Shown: positions 1 through 6,348 of the stretch, piece by piece
Position numbering within the stretch: position 1 is the stretch's first letter
Layout: each line of letters begins with the position of its first letter
Position numbers and translations under genes: made by a program
Notes under the pieces: generated by a model
Databases searched by the model: none
What the model saw: the letters and a program-made list of their open reading frames with translations, nothing else
What the model was told of the DNA's origin: nothing
Source: Lachnospiraceae bacterium
Lineage (GTDB): Bacteria > Bacillota_A > Clostridia > Lachnospirales > Lachnospiraceae
NCBI GenBank assembly: GCA_017540915.1
Contig: JAFYAD010000106.1
Span: 1 to 8,896 of the forward strand
Direction of reading: 5' to 3'
Length of the DNA stretch: 8,896 nucleotides

Positions 1-27
1 GTAATGGAATGGGACAAATAAGGTAAA

Positions 28-3000
28 ATGAAGAAAAAGCTGTTTACTACACGTTTGTTATGTTTTTTACTGATTTTTTCTTTGTCAATTCCTGCGTTGA
101 CATATATCACGCAGGAGGAGGTAAAGGGAGCGGATAACATGGCTGTGCTGCGTATCATATCCACTACCGATATGCATGCGCAGGGCAATTTCATGAATTA
201 CGATACCGGATCCGAGCATTATTCCGGCAGCCTTTCGCAGGCATACACTCTCATAAAAGAGGCGAGAGACGAGATAAAAGGCGGCGTGGCTGCGACCTTG
301 ACGGTCGATTGCGGGGACACTATATACGGGTTCGCTTCCGACCAGATCTATAATGGTGTCGTAGACGGAACGGAATACATGTACGAAGCCATGGCGGAGA
401 TGGAATACGATGCCATGACGTTGGGAAATCACGACTTTGACTACGGACTGGATTACATAAAGGATACTCTGGAGGAAAACGACCTTTCCGATAAGGTGGT
501 ATTATCCAATATCTATGATGCAAAGACCAAGCGTAATGTCTGGTCCCAATACAAGATCATCACCAAGACCCTTACCACCAAAAAGGGTGAGAAAAAGAAA
601 GTAAAGATCGGCATTATCGGTGTTCTTGTCCCGTATATTTCCAAGAATTACGATTATACGGGTATCCTGCAGTCAAAGGCTATAGTGGATTCCGTGGAGA
701 GCAACGTGGGAACCCTGGAAGAACTGGGAACGGATGTTATAGTGGTGCTGGCGCACTGCGGCGTAGGACCGGAGACGACGGGAGACAGTACCACAAACTG
801 TGTGTACGAGATCACCCAGCTGCAGGGCGTTGATGCCGTGGTATGCGGTCACAATCACAAAAACTGGCCCTCAGATGACAAGGATGTACAGAATTATTTT
901 AATTATGACAATGTTGAGACAAACGGCTGTATGAATGATGTGCCCGTGACCGAGCTGGCAAACCTTGCATCAGGCATTGGCATCATCGATCTGGAGATTT
1001 CTTTTGAAGGGAAAAAGCCGGTTGTGATGAGCGGTGAGTCATCCATCAGGTATGTGGACCGGTCGGTTAAGATGAACCGCAAGATCTACGATATCATCGC
1101 GAAATACGATGACAGGATGGACGAGCTTTTGAGCGAGCCGGTAGTTTCCGTTGATGAAGCCATCAACGGTTATTTCGGTACATTCGAAGACAATGCGGCC
1201 ATGCAGGCTGCCAATGAGGCGAAGATACAGTACGGACTTGAATACATAAAAAATTACTGTCCCGATTACAAGGACTGCATCGTGGTGGCGTCCACGGGCT
1301 ACAACCTGGTGGGTGTCGAATCCCAGGACGATTTCCTCTACATAGATGACGATTTCACGCTGAGGGACGCGCTGAATGTTCAGAGATACGGCAGAAAGCG
1401 TTCGGTTATCTACTGGATAACGGGGGCAAAGCTGAGGGAACAGCTGGAATACAGGGTAGGGCGCTACTATAACAACGTGGCGGATCCCGATAAGGACTGG
1501 GAAGATGAGAACGTCGCTAAATATGTAAAGGCAAAGAATCTTATTCCTATACTGTCGTCGGAAAAGATCGATGACTGGTCCGATTTTGCGGTGTTTGACG
1601 GCATAGAGTACACCATCGATCTGACGTCGCCTGCAAGGTACGATGACGACGGCAGGATCATCGATCCCACTGCGCATCGCATAAGTTCCCTGACATGCAA
1701 CGGTGTGAAGATAAACGATGGACAGAAACTCATACTGGTGAGCGATGCGCTGGATGATCATGAGCCCGCGGGAGCCCTCAAGGAGAGCCATAAGCTGGGC
1801 AGAAACGGTCAGTACAATACACTGTTATTGGTTGACTATCTGAAGAGAACGGCTGCAGACGGCGTTTTTTCCGTAAAACAGGATGACAACTGGAGGATTT
1901 CGGTACCGGAATCTGACAGTTATCTTGTAAAAGCATCCGAGACCAGCGACGAGATGGTGGAAGGCTTCGACTGGTATGTGGATATGCTGGGAGACAAGGG
2001 AAAGTACGCGTATTACAAAGCCAGATTCGGATCTAAGGCAGGGGACGACAAGACCGGACCGCTGCTGGTAGTGGGTCAGCTGAACCGGGAGATCACCAAT
2101 CATGATATAAGGCTTGTGGTGCAGAGCTCGGATCCTTCGGGCGTTGCCGAGATCAAATATGCTCCGGGAACTCTTGGCGCATATGATGAGGCATGGGCCG
2201 GAGCTGTCAATATCACTGCATCAAAGAGCTTTACCATCACGGAAAACGGGGATTATACCGCACGCTCCGTGGATAAACTCGGAAATGCCACCGTCAAATA
2301 TTTTAAGGTTGATAACTATTCACGGACACAGGCGACTGCGCCGGTACTCAGGAATTTTACAAATAAAAAGACTGTTATTACAGGCACATGCGACCCAAAT
2401 GCGGCTGTCTATGTTTCCATAGGAGATAATACTTACGGAGTGAGGGCTACGCCTGAGGGTACCTTCAGTCTGGACGTCGGATACCAGAGGGCAGGCAGGA
2501 AGATCGAGGCGTGGATAGAGACTTTGGACGGCTTAAAGAGCGCAGTGACAGAGTCTGAGGTTTTACGTAAGAGTGCCAATTATCCCACTGTCAATGACAT
2601 AGATAATACCGAGGAGTTTATCTGCGGATATTTCAGTGATGATAACTATTCCAAGATAATAGCCGTCGCCAACAACGGGATGGTGTATGTCCCCAAAGGC
2701 TGCGGATATTATTACAGAAACAGTGACCTGTACAAAAAAAATGCCACCGTTAAAGAGGTTGAGTACAACGTATATAATGACGGCTATTTCGAATTGGAGA
2801 CTGACTGTCTCAATGCGGGCACGACGGTAAAGGTATATGCCATTGACTGGATATACAGGTATAACAAAGTCCAGAAGTTCGAGTCCGTGGATGTGGCGCC
2901 GAACAGACCCCGGATCGTACACGATGTTTTGGATGCGGATAACAGGGTCTATGTCAGACTGAACGAGCCTATAGATGATACGGATTATACTGTCACCGTG

Positions 3001-3744
3001 AAATATATGGGACAGGAGTACAGCCAAACGGTAAACTCGTCGGATACGACTAACCTTGTGTTTGATATTCCGGGACTTGAAGCCGGAAAAAATATTTCCG
3101 TCAAGGCCAGCGATACGGTGAGAGATATTGCCAGAAACAGCGCCACATATACGACGGTTGTGGACTCTTATGAGGATATGCTGGTAAATAATCCGGGAAT
3201 AGAGATCGTGGCGTTAAATGACGAGGCCCTTGAGGTAGAAGGCTTCGTGTATGATATGGAGAAAGGTCAGGAACTTGCCGTTATGGTAGGTGATGACTGG
3301 AGTATCGTGGATGTGGAAGACAACAGTTTTTCCATAAGCCTTGATGATTTCCCGAAAGCAGGCACTAAGATAGTGGCTGTTTTGAGAGACAAAAACGGGT
3401 ATGTTGAGGATGTTGCCACAACGACTGTCCGGGAATCGAGACCTGAGAAGCCTAAGTTTATTACGGAAAAGATCACGGATGAGACAAAGACTGTTAAGAT
3501 ATTCTGCTATGACAAGGCGACCGTGAATGTTAAGATCGGAAATAAGATCTTTAAGACATCCAAGTGTAAAAAAGGCCGCGGCGGTTATGTATACACCGTG
3601 AAGATCGACAAGCCGAAGGCGGGTAAGACCGTTAAAGTATACATGTCGAATTCGGCGGGTAACAGCAAAGTCATAAAACGGATCGTAAAAAAGACTAAAA
3701 AGAAGGCTGAGGAGACGGAAGAAGAAAACCAGACAGAAGATTAA
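28..3744 (+). CDS. Secreted CpdB-type 2',3'-cyclic-nucleotide 2'-phosphodiesterase / 5'-nucleotidase with Ig-like C-terminal repeats
   Basis: The 1238-residue protein probably hydrolyses extracellular 2',3'-cyclic nucleotides and 3' or 5' nucleotides to nucleoside and phosphate, as known for the CpdB/UshA family. A signal peptide is visible: KKK, then a hydrophobic stretch at about residues 8-25. The metallophosphoesterase domain (about 40-340) keeps the metal-binding motifs TTDMH (46-50), GDT (96-98), GNHD (133-136), AH (242-243) and GHNH (274-277). The 5'-nucleotidase C-terminal domain (about 370-630) resembles CpdB, including YFGTFEDN near 382 and DGIEYTIDLTSPARYD near 524-539. From about 675 to 1215 come several beta-rich Ig-like units, for example GDYTARSVDKLGN (741-753) and TVITGTCDPNAAVYVSIGD (782-800). 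The tail is lysine-rich then acidic. I see no LPXTG motif, so it is probably released or held by the repeats. The ATG follows AAGG with a short spacer; the signal peptide supports this start. It converges on the sulfotransferase-like gene. The family call is firm; the exact substrate is not. Confidence 0.9.
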   Translation: MKKKLFTTRLLCFLLIFSLSIPALTYITQEEVKGADNMAVLRIISTTDMHAQGNFMNYDTGSEHYSGSLSQAYTLIKEARDEIKGGVAATLTVDCGDTIYGFASDQIYNGVVDGTEYMYEAMAEMEYDAMTLGNHDFDYGLDYIKDTLEENDLSDKVVLSNIYDAKTKRNVWSQYKIITKTLTTKKGEKKKVKIGIIGVLVPYISKNYDYTGILQSKAIVDSVESNVGTLEELGTDVIVVLAHCGVGPETTGDSTTNCVYEITQLQGVDAVVCGHNHKNWPSDDKDVQNYFNYDNVETNGCMNDVPVTELANLASGIGIIDLEISFEGKKPVVMSGESSIRYVDRSVKMNRKIYDIIAKYDDRMDELLSEPVVSVDEAINGYFGTFEDNAAMQAANEAKIQYGLEYIKNYCPDYKDCIVVASTGYNLVGVESQDDFLYIDDDFTLRDALNVQRYGRKRSVIYWITGAKLREQLEYRVGRYYNNVADPDKDWEDENVAKYVKAKNLIPILSSEKIDDWSDFAVFDGIEYTIDLTSPARYDDDGRIIDPTAHRISSLTCNGVKINDGQKLILVSDALDDHEPAGALKESHKLGRNGQYNTLLLVDYLKRTAADGVFSVKQDDNWRISVPESDSYLVKASETSDEMVEGFDWYVDMLGDKGKYAYYKARFGSKAGDDKTGPLLVVGQLNREITNHDIRLVVQSSDPSGVAEIKYAPGTLGAYDEAWAGAVNITASKSFTITENGDYTARSVDKLGNATVKYFKVDNYSRTQATAPVLRNFTNKKTVITGTCDPNAAVYVSIGDNTYGVRATPEGTFSLDVGYQRAGRKIEAWIETLDGLKSAVTESEVLRKSANYPTVNDIDNTEEFICGYFSDDNYSKIIAVANNGMVYVPKGCGYYYRNSDLYKKNATVKEVEYNVYNDGYFELETDCLNAGTTVKVYAIDWIYRYNKVQKFESVDVAPNRPRIVHDVLDADNRVYVRLNEPIDDTDYTVTVKYMGQEYSQTVNSSDTTNLVFDIPGLEAGKNISVKASDTVRDIARNSATYTTVVDSYEDMLVNNPGIEIVALNDEALEVEGFVYDMEKGQELAVMVGDDWSIVDVEDNSFSISLDDFPKAGTKIVAVLRDKNGYVEDVATTTVRESRPEKPKFITEKITDETKTVKIFCYDKATVNVKIGNKIFKTSKCKKGRGGYVYTVKIDKPKAGKTVKVYMSNSAGNSKVIKRIVKKTKKKAEETEEENQTED

Positions 3745-3750
3745 TGATAT

Positions 3751-3787
3751 TACAAAAGGCGGTGGACCGGGTCCACCGCCTTTTGTA
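3751..3787. terminator. Perfect 17-bp hairpin, bidirectional intrinsic terminator between convergent genes
   Basis: Positions 3751-3767 pair without mismatch with 3771-3787, leaving a CGG loop at 3768-3770. The stem is GC-rich at the loop end (GGCGGTGGAC) and ends in an A run on one side and TTTT on the other, so it can act on both strands. It starts 6 nt after the nucleotidase stop codon and ends 7 nt before the stop codon of the minus-strand gene. Confidence 0.85.
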
Positions 3788-3794
3788 TGTATGG

Positions 3795-5012
3795 TCATGA
3801 TTTTTTTGAGAAGACTTTTTTGAGTTTTGCCGTGCCGCGTTTGAGAAATCCCTGACTGTAATATGCCAGCATTGAGTCCAGCTTGTTTTGTGCAGAGGAA
3901 AGATTTCGCTGCGCCTCCCGGAGTTCTTTTTTTGCTTCTGCCAATTCCGCGGTTTTTTCATCCAGTTTTTCTTTCATGGAAGCGAAGGCTAAATGCTGGT
4001 GGATGATGAGCTCGCCGCATATTCGTACCATATCTTCCATTTCGTAATGGGCTGCGTCATTTTCCTCGGGCGGAAGGGTAATCTCTTCCGTGAAGAGCAG
4101 ACCGTCTTCTCTGCCAAGATAATCGCGGGCAACGGTTTTGTTGGATTCCTCGTACTGCGCCATAAAGGTTTCGTGCATTTCTCTGGTGAAATATTCGGCG
4201 CTCTTGTATGCAACGCTGTCATAATGATCCCGCTGATATGCGTTCAGCAGCGGCAGGAGGTAGTTGTTTTTCTGGCTGAAATCCTCGTAGCTGTTGAGGA
4301 TGCGCTTGATCTCAAGGGTTGGACCGGTGAGACTGGGGTTGATTATGTGATCGGGTTCCACGAAGGTCTCATCGGTCTCTATGCCGGTGAGGTGCAGAAA
4401 ATCCGCCGTGATGGAGCCTTTGTAATAGCCTGATTTTTCATATACTCTTACGATGATGTTATCTTTTCCGACAACAGATGCGAGTGCATTGAGTCTTGAG
4501 TTGTAATCCAGCTTGAAAAAACTGTATTTGCCGGTCTCTATGTATTCCCTGAAGGTGAGCCTGGATTTCTCTTTTACCTGCTGGGCCCAGTAAGACTGGA
4601 TTAACGTATCCTGTCTGCGCAGATATACTATAAATCTGATCTCGACATCTTTTTCATCGCAGGCATCTTTCAGGGTTTTTATACGCGATTCCTTAAAAGA
4701 AGATGAGTTCCAAAGGTTTTCATCGGATATTATGACCCTGTCATATTCGTCAAAATATGCCATGAGCTTTTCGAGACCTTCGGCTACGAGAGCTTCCTCG
4801 GCTGCCTTGTCACGCTTTCCGTCCTCACCTTTTATGGAGTGTACCAAAAAGTGAGCATTGCGGTTTATGCCTATACCCGGAAACTCAAAGCCCAAATTCG
4901 GATAGACCGCACCGTTTGCCTTTATACGCTCGTTGTTGGTGGAGCAGTATATCTGAATGGCGCTGGTGCCGGTCTTGGGTGTTCCGGCATGAACGAAAAG
5001 TTGTTTTTTCAT
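3795..5012 (-). CDS. Sulfotransferase-like (PAPS-dependent family) protein with C-terminal coiled coil
   Basis: This 405-residue protein resembles the P-loop-like sulfotransferase fold. The N-terminal strand and loop FVHAGTPKTGTSAIQ (6-20) matches the 5'-phosphosulfate-binding loop. FIVYLRRQDTLIQSYW (127-142) matches the 3'-phosphate-binding Arg...Ser segment of PAPS enzymes. The inferred role is sulfation of a surface glycan or similar acceptor; the acceptor cannot be told from sequence. Residues about 343-383 are rich in K, E, A and L in heptad-like spacing and should form a coiled coil, followed by a basic tail ending FSKKS. There is no signal peptide or clear membrane segment, so it is probably cytoplasmic. 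The ATG has GGTGAGG (plus strand 5023-5029) 10 nt upstream. It is divergent from rplJ and occupies the place where rplKA often lies. It could instead be a related nucleotide-binding glycan-processing protein, since family members are poorly characterised. Confidence 0.72.
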   Translation of the reverse strand: MKKQLFVHAGTPKTGTSAIQIYCSTNNERIKANGAVYPNLGFEFPGIGINRNAHFLVHSIKGEDGKRDKAAEEALVAEGLEKLMAYFDEYDRVIISDENLWNSSSFKESRIKTLKDACDEKDVEIRFIVYLRRQDTLIQSYWAQQVKEKSRLTFREYIETGKYSFFKLDYNSRLNALASVVGKDNIIVRVYEKSGYYKGSITADFLHLTGIETDETFVEPDHIINPSLTGPTLEIKRILNSYEDFSQKNNYLLPLLNAYQRDHYDSVAYKSAEYFTREMHETFMAQYEESNKTVARDYLGREDGLLFTEEITLPPEENDAAHYEMEDMVRICGELIIHQHLAFASMKEKLDEKTAELAEAKKELREAQRNLSSAQNKLDSMLAYYSQGFLKRGTAKLKKVFSKKS

Positions 5013-5062
5013 ATTTTGTAAGCCTCACCGATCATTATTGTTTGCAACATATACATTTCGCA

Positions 5063-5093
5063 TAACTGTTCAGAGCCGGGCTCTGAACAGTTA
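5063..5093. repeat. Perfect 14-bp inverted repeat with CGG loop upstream of the sulfotransferase-like gene
   Basis: Positions 5063-5076 (TAACTGTTCAGAGC) pair exactly with 5080-5093 around a CGG loop. Neither side is followed by a good T run: plus continues TAATATTCT, minus continues TGCGAAATG. It is therefore not a convincing terminator. It lies about 50 nt upstream of the minus-strand start codon, at or just after the start point predicted from the candidate minus-strand promoter. It may be a 5'-UTR stem-loop, an operator, or a remnant of an earlier gene end. Confidence 0.7.
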
Positions 5094-5095
5094 AT

Positions 5096-5124
5096 ATTCT
5101 GCCATATTTCGATTCCCGTTGCAA
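5096..5124 (-). promoter_or_regulatory. Candidate promoter for the sulfotransferase-like gene
   Basis: Read on the minus strand, TTGCAA (plus 5119-5124) is followed after 17 nt by CAGAAT (plus 5096-5101). Each box matches the sigma-A consensus at 4 of 6 positions. The predicted start point falls near 5089, inside the hairpin arm at 5080-5093. The spacing is good but the boxes are weak, so this is tentative. Confidence 0.35.
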
Positions 5125-5127
5125 CGG
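5116..5127. repeat. 12-bp perfect palindrome in the divergent promoter region, possible operator
   Basis: CCGTTGCAACGG is its own reverse complement. It covers the putative -35 box of the minus-strand promoter and lies about 30 nt upstream of the rplJ -35 box. A palindrome of this length is expected about twice by chance in a window of this size, so only its location makes it notable. Confidence 0.35.
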
Positions 5128-5156
5128 TTGTATTGAAAATTTTTTTGAAAAATGCC

Positions 5157-5185
5157 TTGACATGTTGACGATGTCGTGATACTAT
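5157..5185 (+). promoter_or_regulatory. Strong sigma-A promoter of the rplJL operon
   Basis: TTGACA (5157-5162) is a perfect -35 box. A 17-nt spacer leads to TACTAT (5180-5185), preceded by TGA (5177-5179), which makes an extended -10. The 5128-5156 stretch upstream is very A/T-rich with T and A runs and looks like an UP element. Predicted transcription starts near 5192, at the 5' edge of the L10 leader. The match and position make this the main promoter of rplJ-rplL. Confidence 0.88.
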
Positions 5186-5190
5186 TCGTG

Positions 5191-5250
5191 AGGTTGCCGA
5201 AGACAGCAGGTGCTCATTTGAGCGTAACCTATATGAACCTGCCGAGGGAT
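5191..5250 (+). promoter_or_regulatory. L10 leader RNA (ribosomal protein autoregulatory element)
   Basis: The stretch carries the hallmark segments of the L10 leader family: GCCGAAGACAGCAGGTG (5196-5212) and, further on, CCTGCCGAGG (5238-5247). Complementary arms include AGGTT (5191-5195) with AACCT (5226-5230), GCTC (5212-5215) with GAGC (5220-5223), and GCAGGT (5206-5211) with ACCTGC (5237-5242). In this family the L10(L12)4 complex binds the leader and lowers expression of rplJL when stalk protein is in excess. It is followed by the attenuator at 5277-5308, so control here is probably at transcription termination. Confidence 0.88.
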
Positions 5251-5276
5251 TAGTACTTTTGATTTAAGTCATTATC

Positions 5277-5308
5277 ACTCTCCTTGCGGCTGCATGGAGA
5301 GTTTTTTT
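5277..5308 (+). terminator. Intrinsic attenuator terminator in the rplJ leader
   Basis: ACTCTCC (5277-5283) pairs with GGAGAGT (5296-5302). The stem continues past one T-T mismatch with TGC (5285-5287) and GCA (5292-5294) around a GGCT loop. A run of seven T follows at 5302-5308. It stops transcription about 60 nt before rplJ and is the expected output switch of the L10 leader. GCCG (5241-5244) plus AGGG (5245-5248) of the leader can alternatively pair with CGGC (5287-5290) and TCCT (5281-5284), which would disrupt this stem. Confidence 0.85.
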
Positions 5309-5369
5309 GATCATAAATGCAGGTACTCCTGGGGATTTTAGCAACACACTGAAAAAGGAGGAAAAACTT

Positions 5370-5870
5370 GTGGCAAAGGTAGAGATCAAAGCACCTATCA
5401 TTCAGGAGATCTCAGACTGCATCAAAGATGCGCAGTCAGTAGTCATCGTAGACTACCGTGGTCTTAATGTGGAGCAGGATACTGTTTTACGTAAAAAGCT
5501 CCGCGAGGAAGGCATCGTGTACAAGGTTTACAAAAACACATACATGAAGCGCGCATTCAAAGATACACCGTTTGAGTCGCTCTCTGAAGCACTTGACGGA
5601 CCGAATGCTATCGCTGTTTCAGCGACAGATGCTACCGCTCCGGCACGCGTGATCGCTGAGTTTGCAAAGAAAGCTCCTGCACTTGAGTTCAAGGCAGGCG
5701 TTGTAGAAGGAAACTTCTATGATGCAGAGGGCATGAAGGTTATCGCTGCGATACCTTCAAGAGAAGTACTTCTCTCAAGACTTCTTGGCAGCATGCAGTC
5801 ACCGATCACAAACTTCGCTCGCGTCGTAAAACAGATTGCAGAGAAGGACGAAGCACCGGCAGAGGCATAA
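5370..5870 (+). CDS. rplJ: 50S ribosomal protein L10
   Basis: L10 anchors the L7/L12 stalk on the large ribosomal subunit, next to 23S rRNA and L11, and helps recruit translation factors. The chosen start is GTG at 5370. It has a strong AAGGAGG (5355-5361) 8 nt upstream and gives MAKVEIKAPI, a typical L10 N-terminus, with 166 residues (E. coli L10 is about 165). The frame stays open upstream to 5307, but that extension begins in the attenuator T run and is not L10-like. Family landmarks are VVIVDYRGLNV (24-34), YKVYKNT (51-57), GVVEG (110-114) and IPSREVLLSRLLGSMQSP (128-145), then a C-terminal helix that binds L12 dimers. The short C-terminal helix suggests two dimers. It is the first gene of the rplJL operon, controlled by the L10 leader and attenuator. 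Confidence 0.97.
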   Translation: MAKVEIKAPIIQEISDCIKDAQSVVIVDYRGLNVEQDTVLRKKLREEGIVYKVYKNTYMKRAFKDTPFESLSEALDGPNAIAVSATDATAPARVIAEFAKKAPALEFKAGVVEGNFYDAEGMKVIAAIPSREVLLSRLLGSMQSPITNFARVVKQIAEKDEAPAEA

Positions 5871-5921
5871 TCTTCTGCGGGAGAACATTTGACAATTTAA
5901 TTTTATTTGGAGGAATTTAAG

Positions 5922-6278
5922 ATGACAACAGCAGAGATCATCGAGGCTATAAAGGGCCTCACCGTTTTAGAGCTCAATGACCTTGTTAAGGCATGTGAGG
6001 AAGAGTTTGGCGTATCTGCAGCAGCAGGCGTTGTAGTAGCAGCAGCAGGCCCGGCAGAGGCAGCTGAGGAGAAGACAGAGTTCGATGTAGAGCTTACTGA
6101 GGGTTCAGGCGTTCCGGTTATCAAGGCAGTTCGTGAGATCACAGGTCTTGGTCTTAAGGAAGCAAAAGACCTTGTTACATCTGCACCGAAGGTTGTTAAA
6201 GAGGGCGTTTCCAAGGCTGAGGCTGAGGCTATCAAGAAGCAGCTCGAAGAGGCAGGCGCAAAGGCTACAATCAAGTAA
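5922..6278 (+). CDS. rplL: 50S ribosomal protein L7/L12
   Basis: L7/L12 is the multicopy stalk protein that contacts EF-Tu, EF-G and other translational GTPases. The 118-residue product has the usual three parts. The N-terminal dimerisation and L10-binding helices are at about 1-33. An Ala/Gly/Val-rich hinge is at about 33-50. The C-terminal factor-binding domain (51-118) contains [20 protein letters not shown] (66-85) and ends AGAKATIK. The ATG at 5922 follows GGAGG (5909-5913) by 8 nt; an in-frame TTG at 5907 lies upstream of this site and is rejected. It follows rplJ after 51 nt with no promoter between them, so the two are co-transcribed. A terminator lies 17 nt after its stop codon. Confidence 0.98.
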   Translation: MTTAEIIEAIKGLTVLELNDLVKACEEEFGVSAAAGVVVAAAGPAEAAEEKTEFDVELTEGSGVPVIKAVREITGLGLKEAKDLVTSAPKVVKEGVSKAEAEAIKKQLEEAGAKATIK

Positions 6279-6295
6279 TTCATCTTTGTTTATTG

Positions 6296-6340
6296 AAGGG
6301 ATACGCGGGAATGCGTGTCCCTTTTGTCGTTTTTTCTTTT
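6296..6340 (+). terminator. Intrinsic terminator of the rplJL operon
   Basis: AAGGGATACGC (6296-6306) pairs with GCGTGTCCCTT (6313-6323) with one T-G wobble, around a six-base GGGAAT loop. A T-rich run follows (6322-6340, TTTTGTCGTTTTTTC then TTTT). It should end most rplJL transcripts. The T run is broken by GTCG, so some readthrough into the next gene, only 8 nt away, is plausible. Confidence 0.82.
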
Positions 6341-6348
6341 GATCGCAT

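Noticed and set aside
1..27. Possible tail of an upstream gene ending at TAA 19-21 or TAA 24-26
   Set aside because: Two frames are open over this very short stretch, so no upstream gene can be assigned.
139..160. Internal ATG at 139 with GGGAG upstream, which would give a signal-less nucleotidase
   Set aside because: The upstream ATG gives a clear signal peptide, and purine-rich runs inside coding sequence are common.
1039..1791. 250-residue open frame on the minus strand within the nucleotidase gene
   Set aside because: It is the antisense of a strongly conserved enzyme domain, has no recognisable protein features and no ribosome binding site evidence.
3214..3798. 194-residue minus-strand open frame overlapping the nucleotidase 3' end
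   Set aside because: It starts in the shared terminator region and runs antisense to the Ig-like repeats; its composition looks like a shadow frame.
3993..4433. 146-residue plus-strand open frame inside the sulfotransferase-like gene
   Set aside because: It is antisense to a better-supported gene and has no family resemblance.
5307..5369. Upstream in-frame extension of rplJ starting at ATG 5307
   Set aside because: It begins in the attenuator T run, has no ribosome binding site and is not L10-like; GTG 5370 has AAGGAGG at proper spacing and gives the standard N-terminus.
5889..5917. TTGACA at 5889-5894 as an rplL promoter
   Set aside because: No acceptable -10 box lies 16-18 nt downstream; the 17-nt position reads GGAATT.
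6243..6271. TACAAT at 6266-6271 as a -10 box for the polymer transferase
   Set aside because: The matching -35 position reads CTCGAA, and any transcript would run straight into the terminator.
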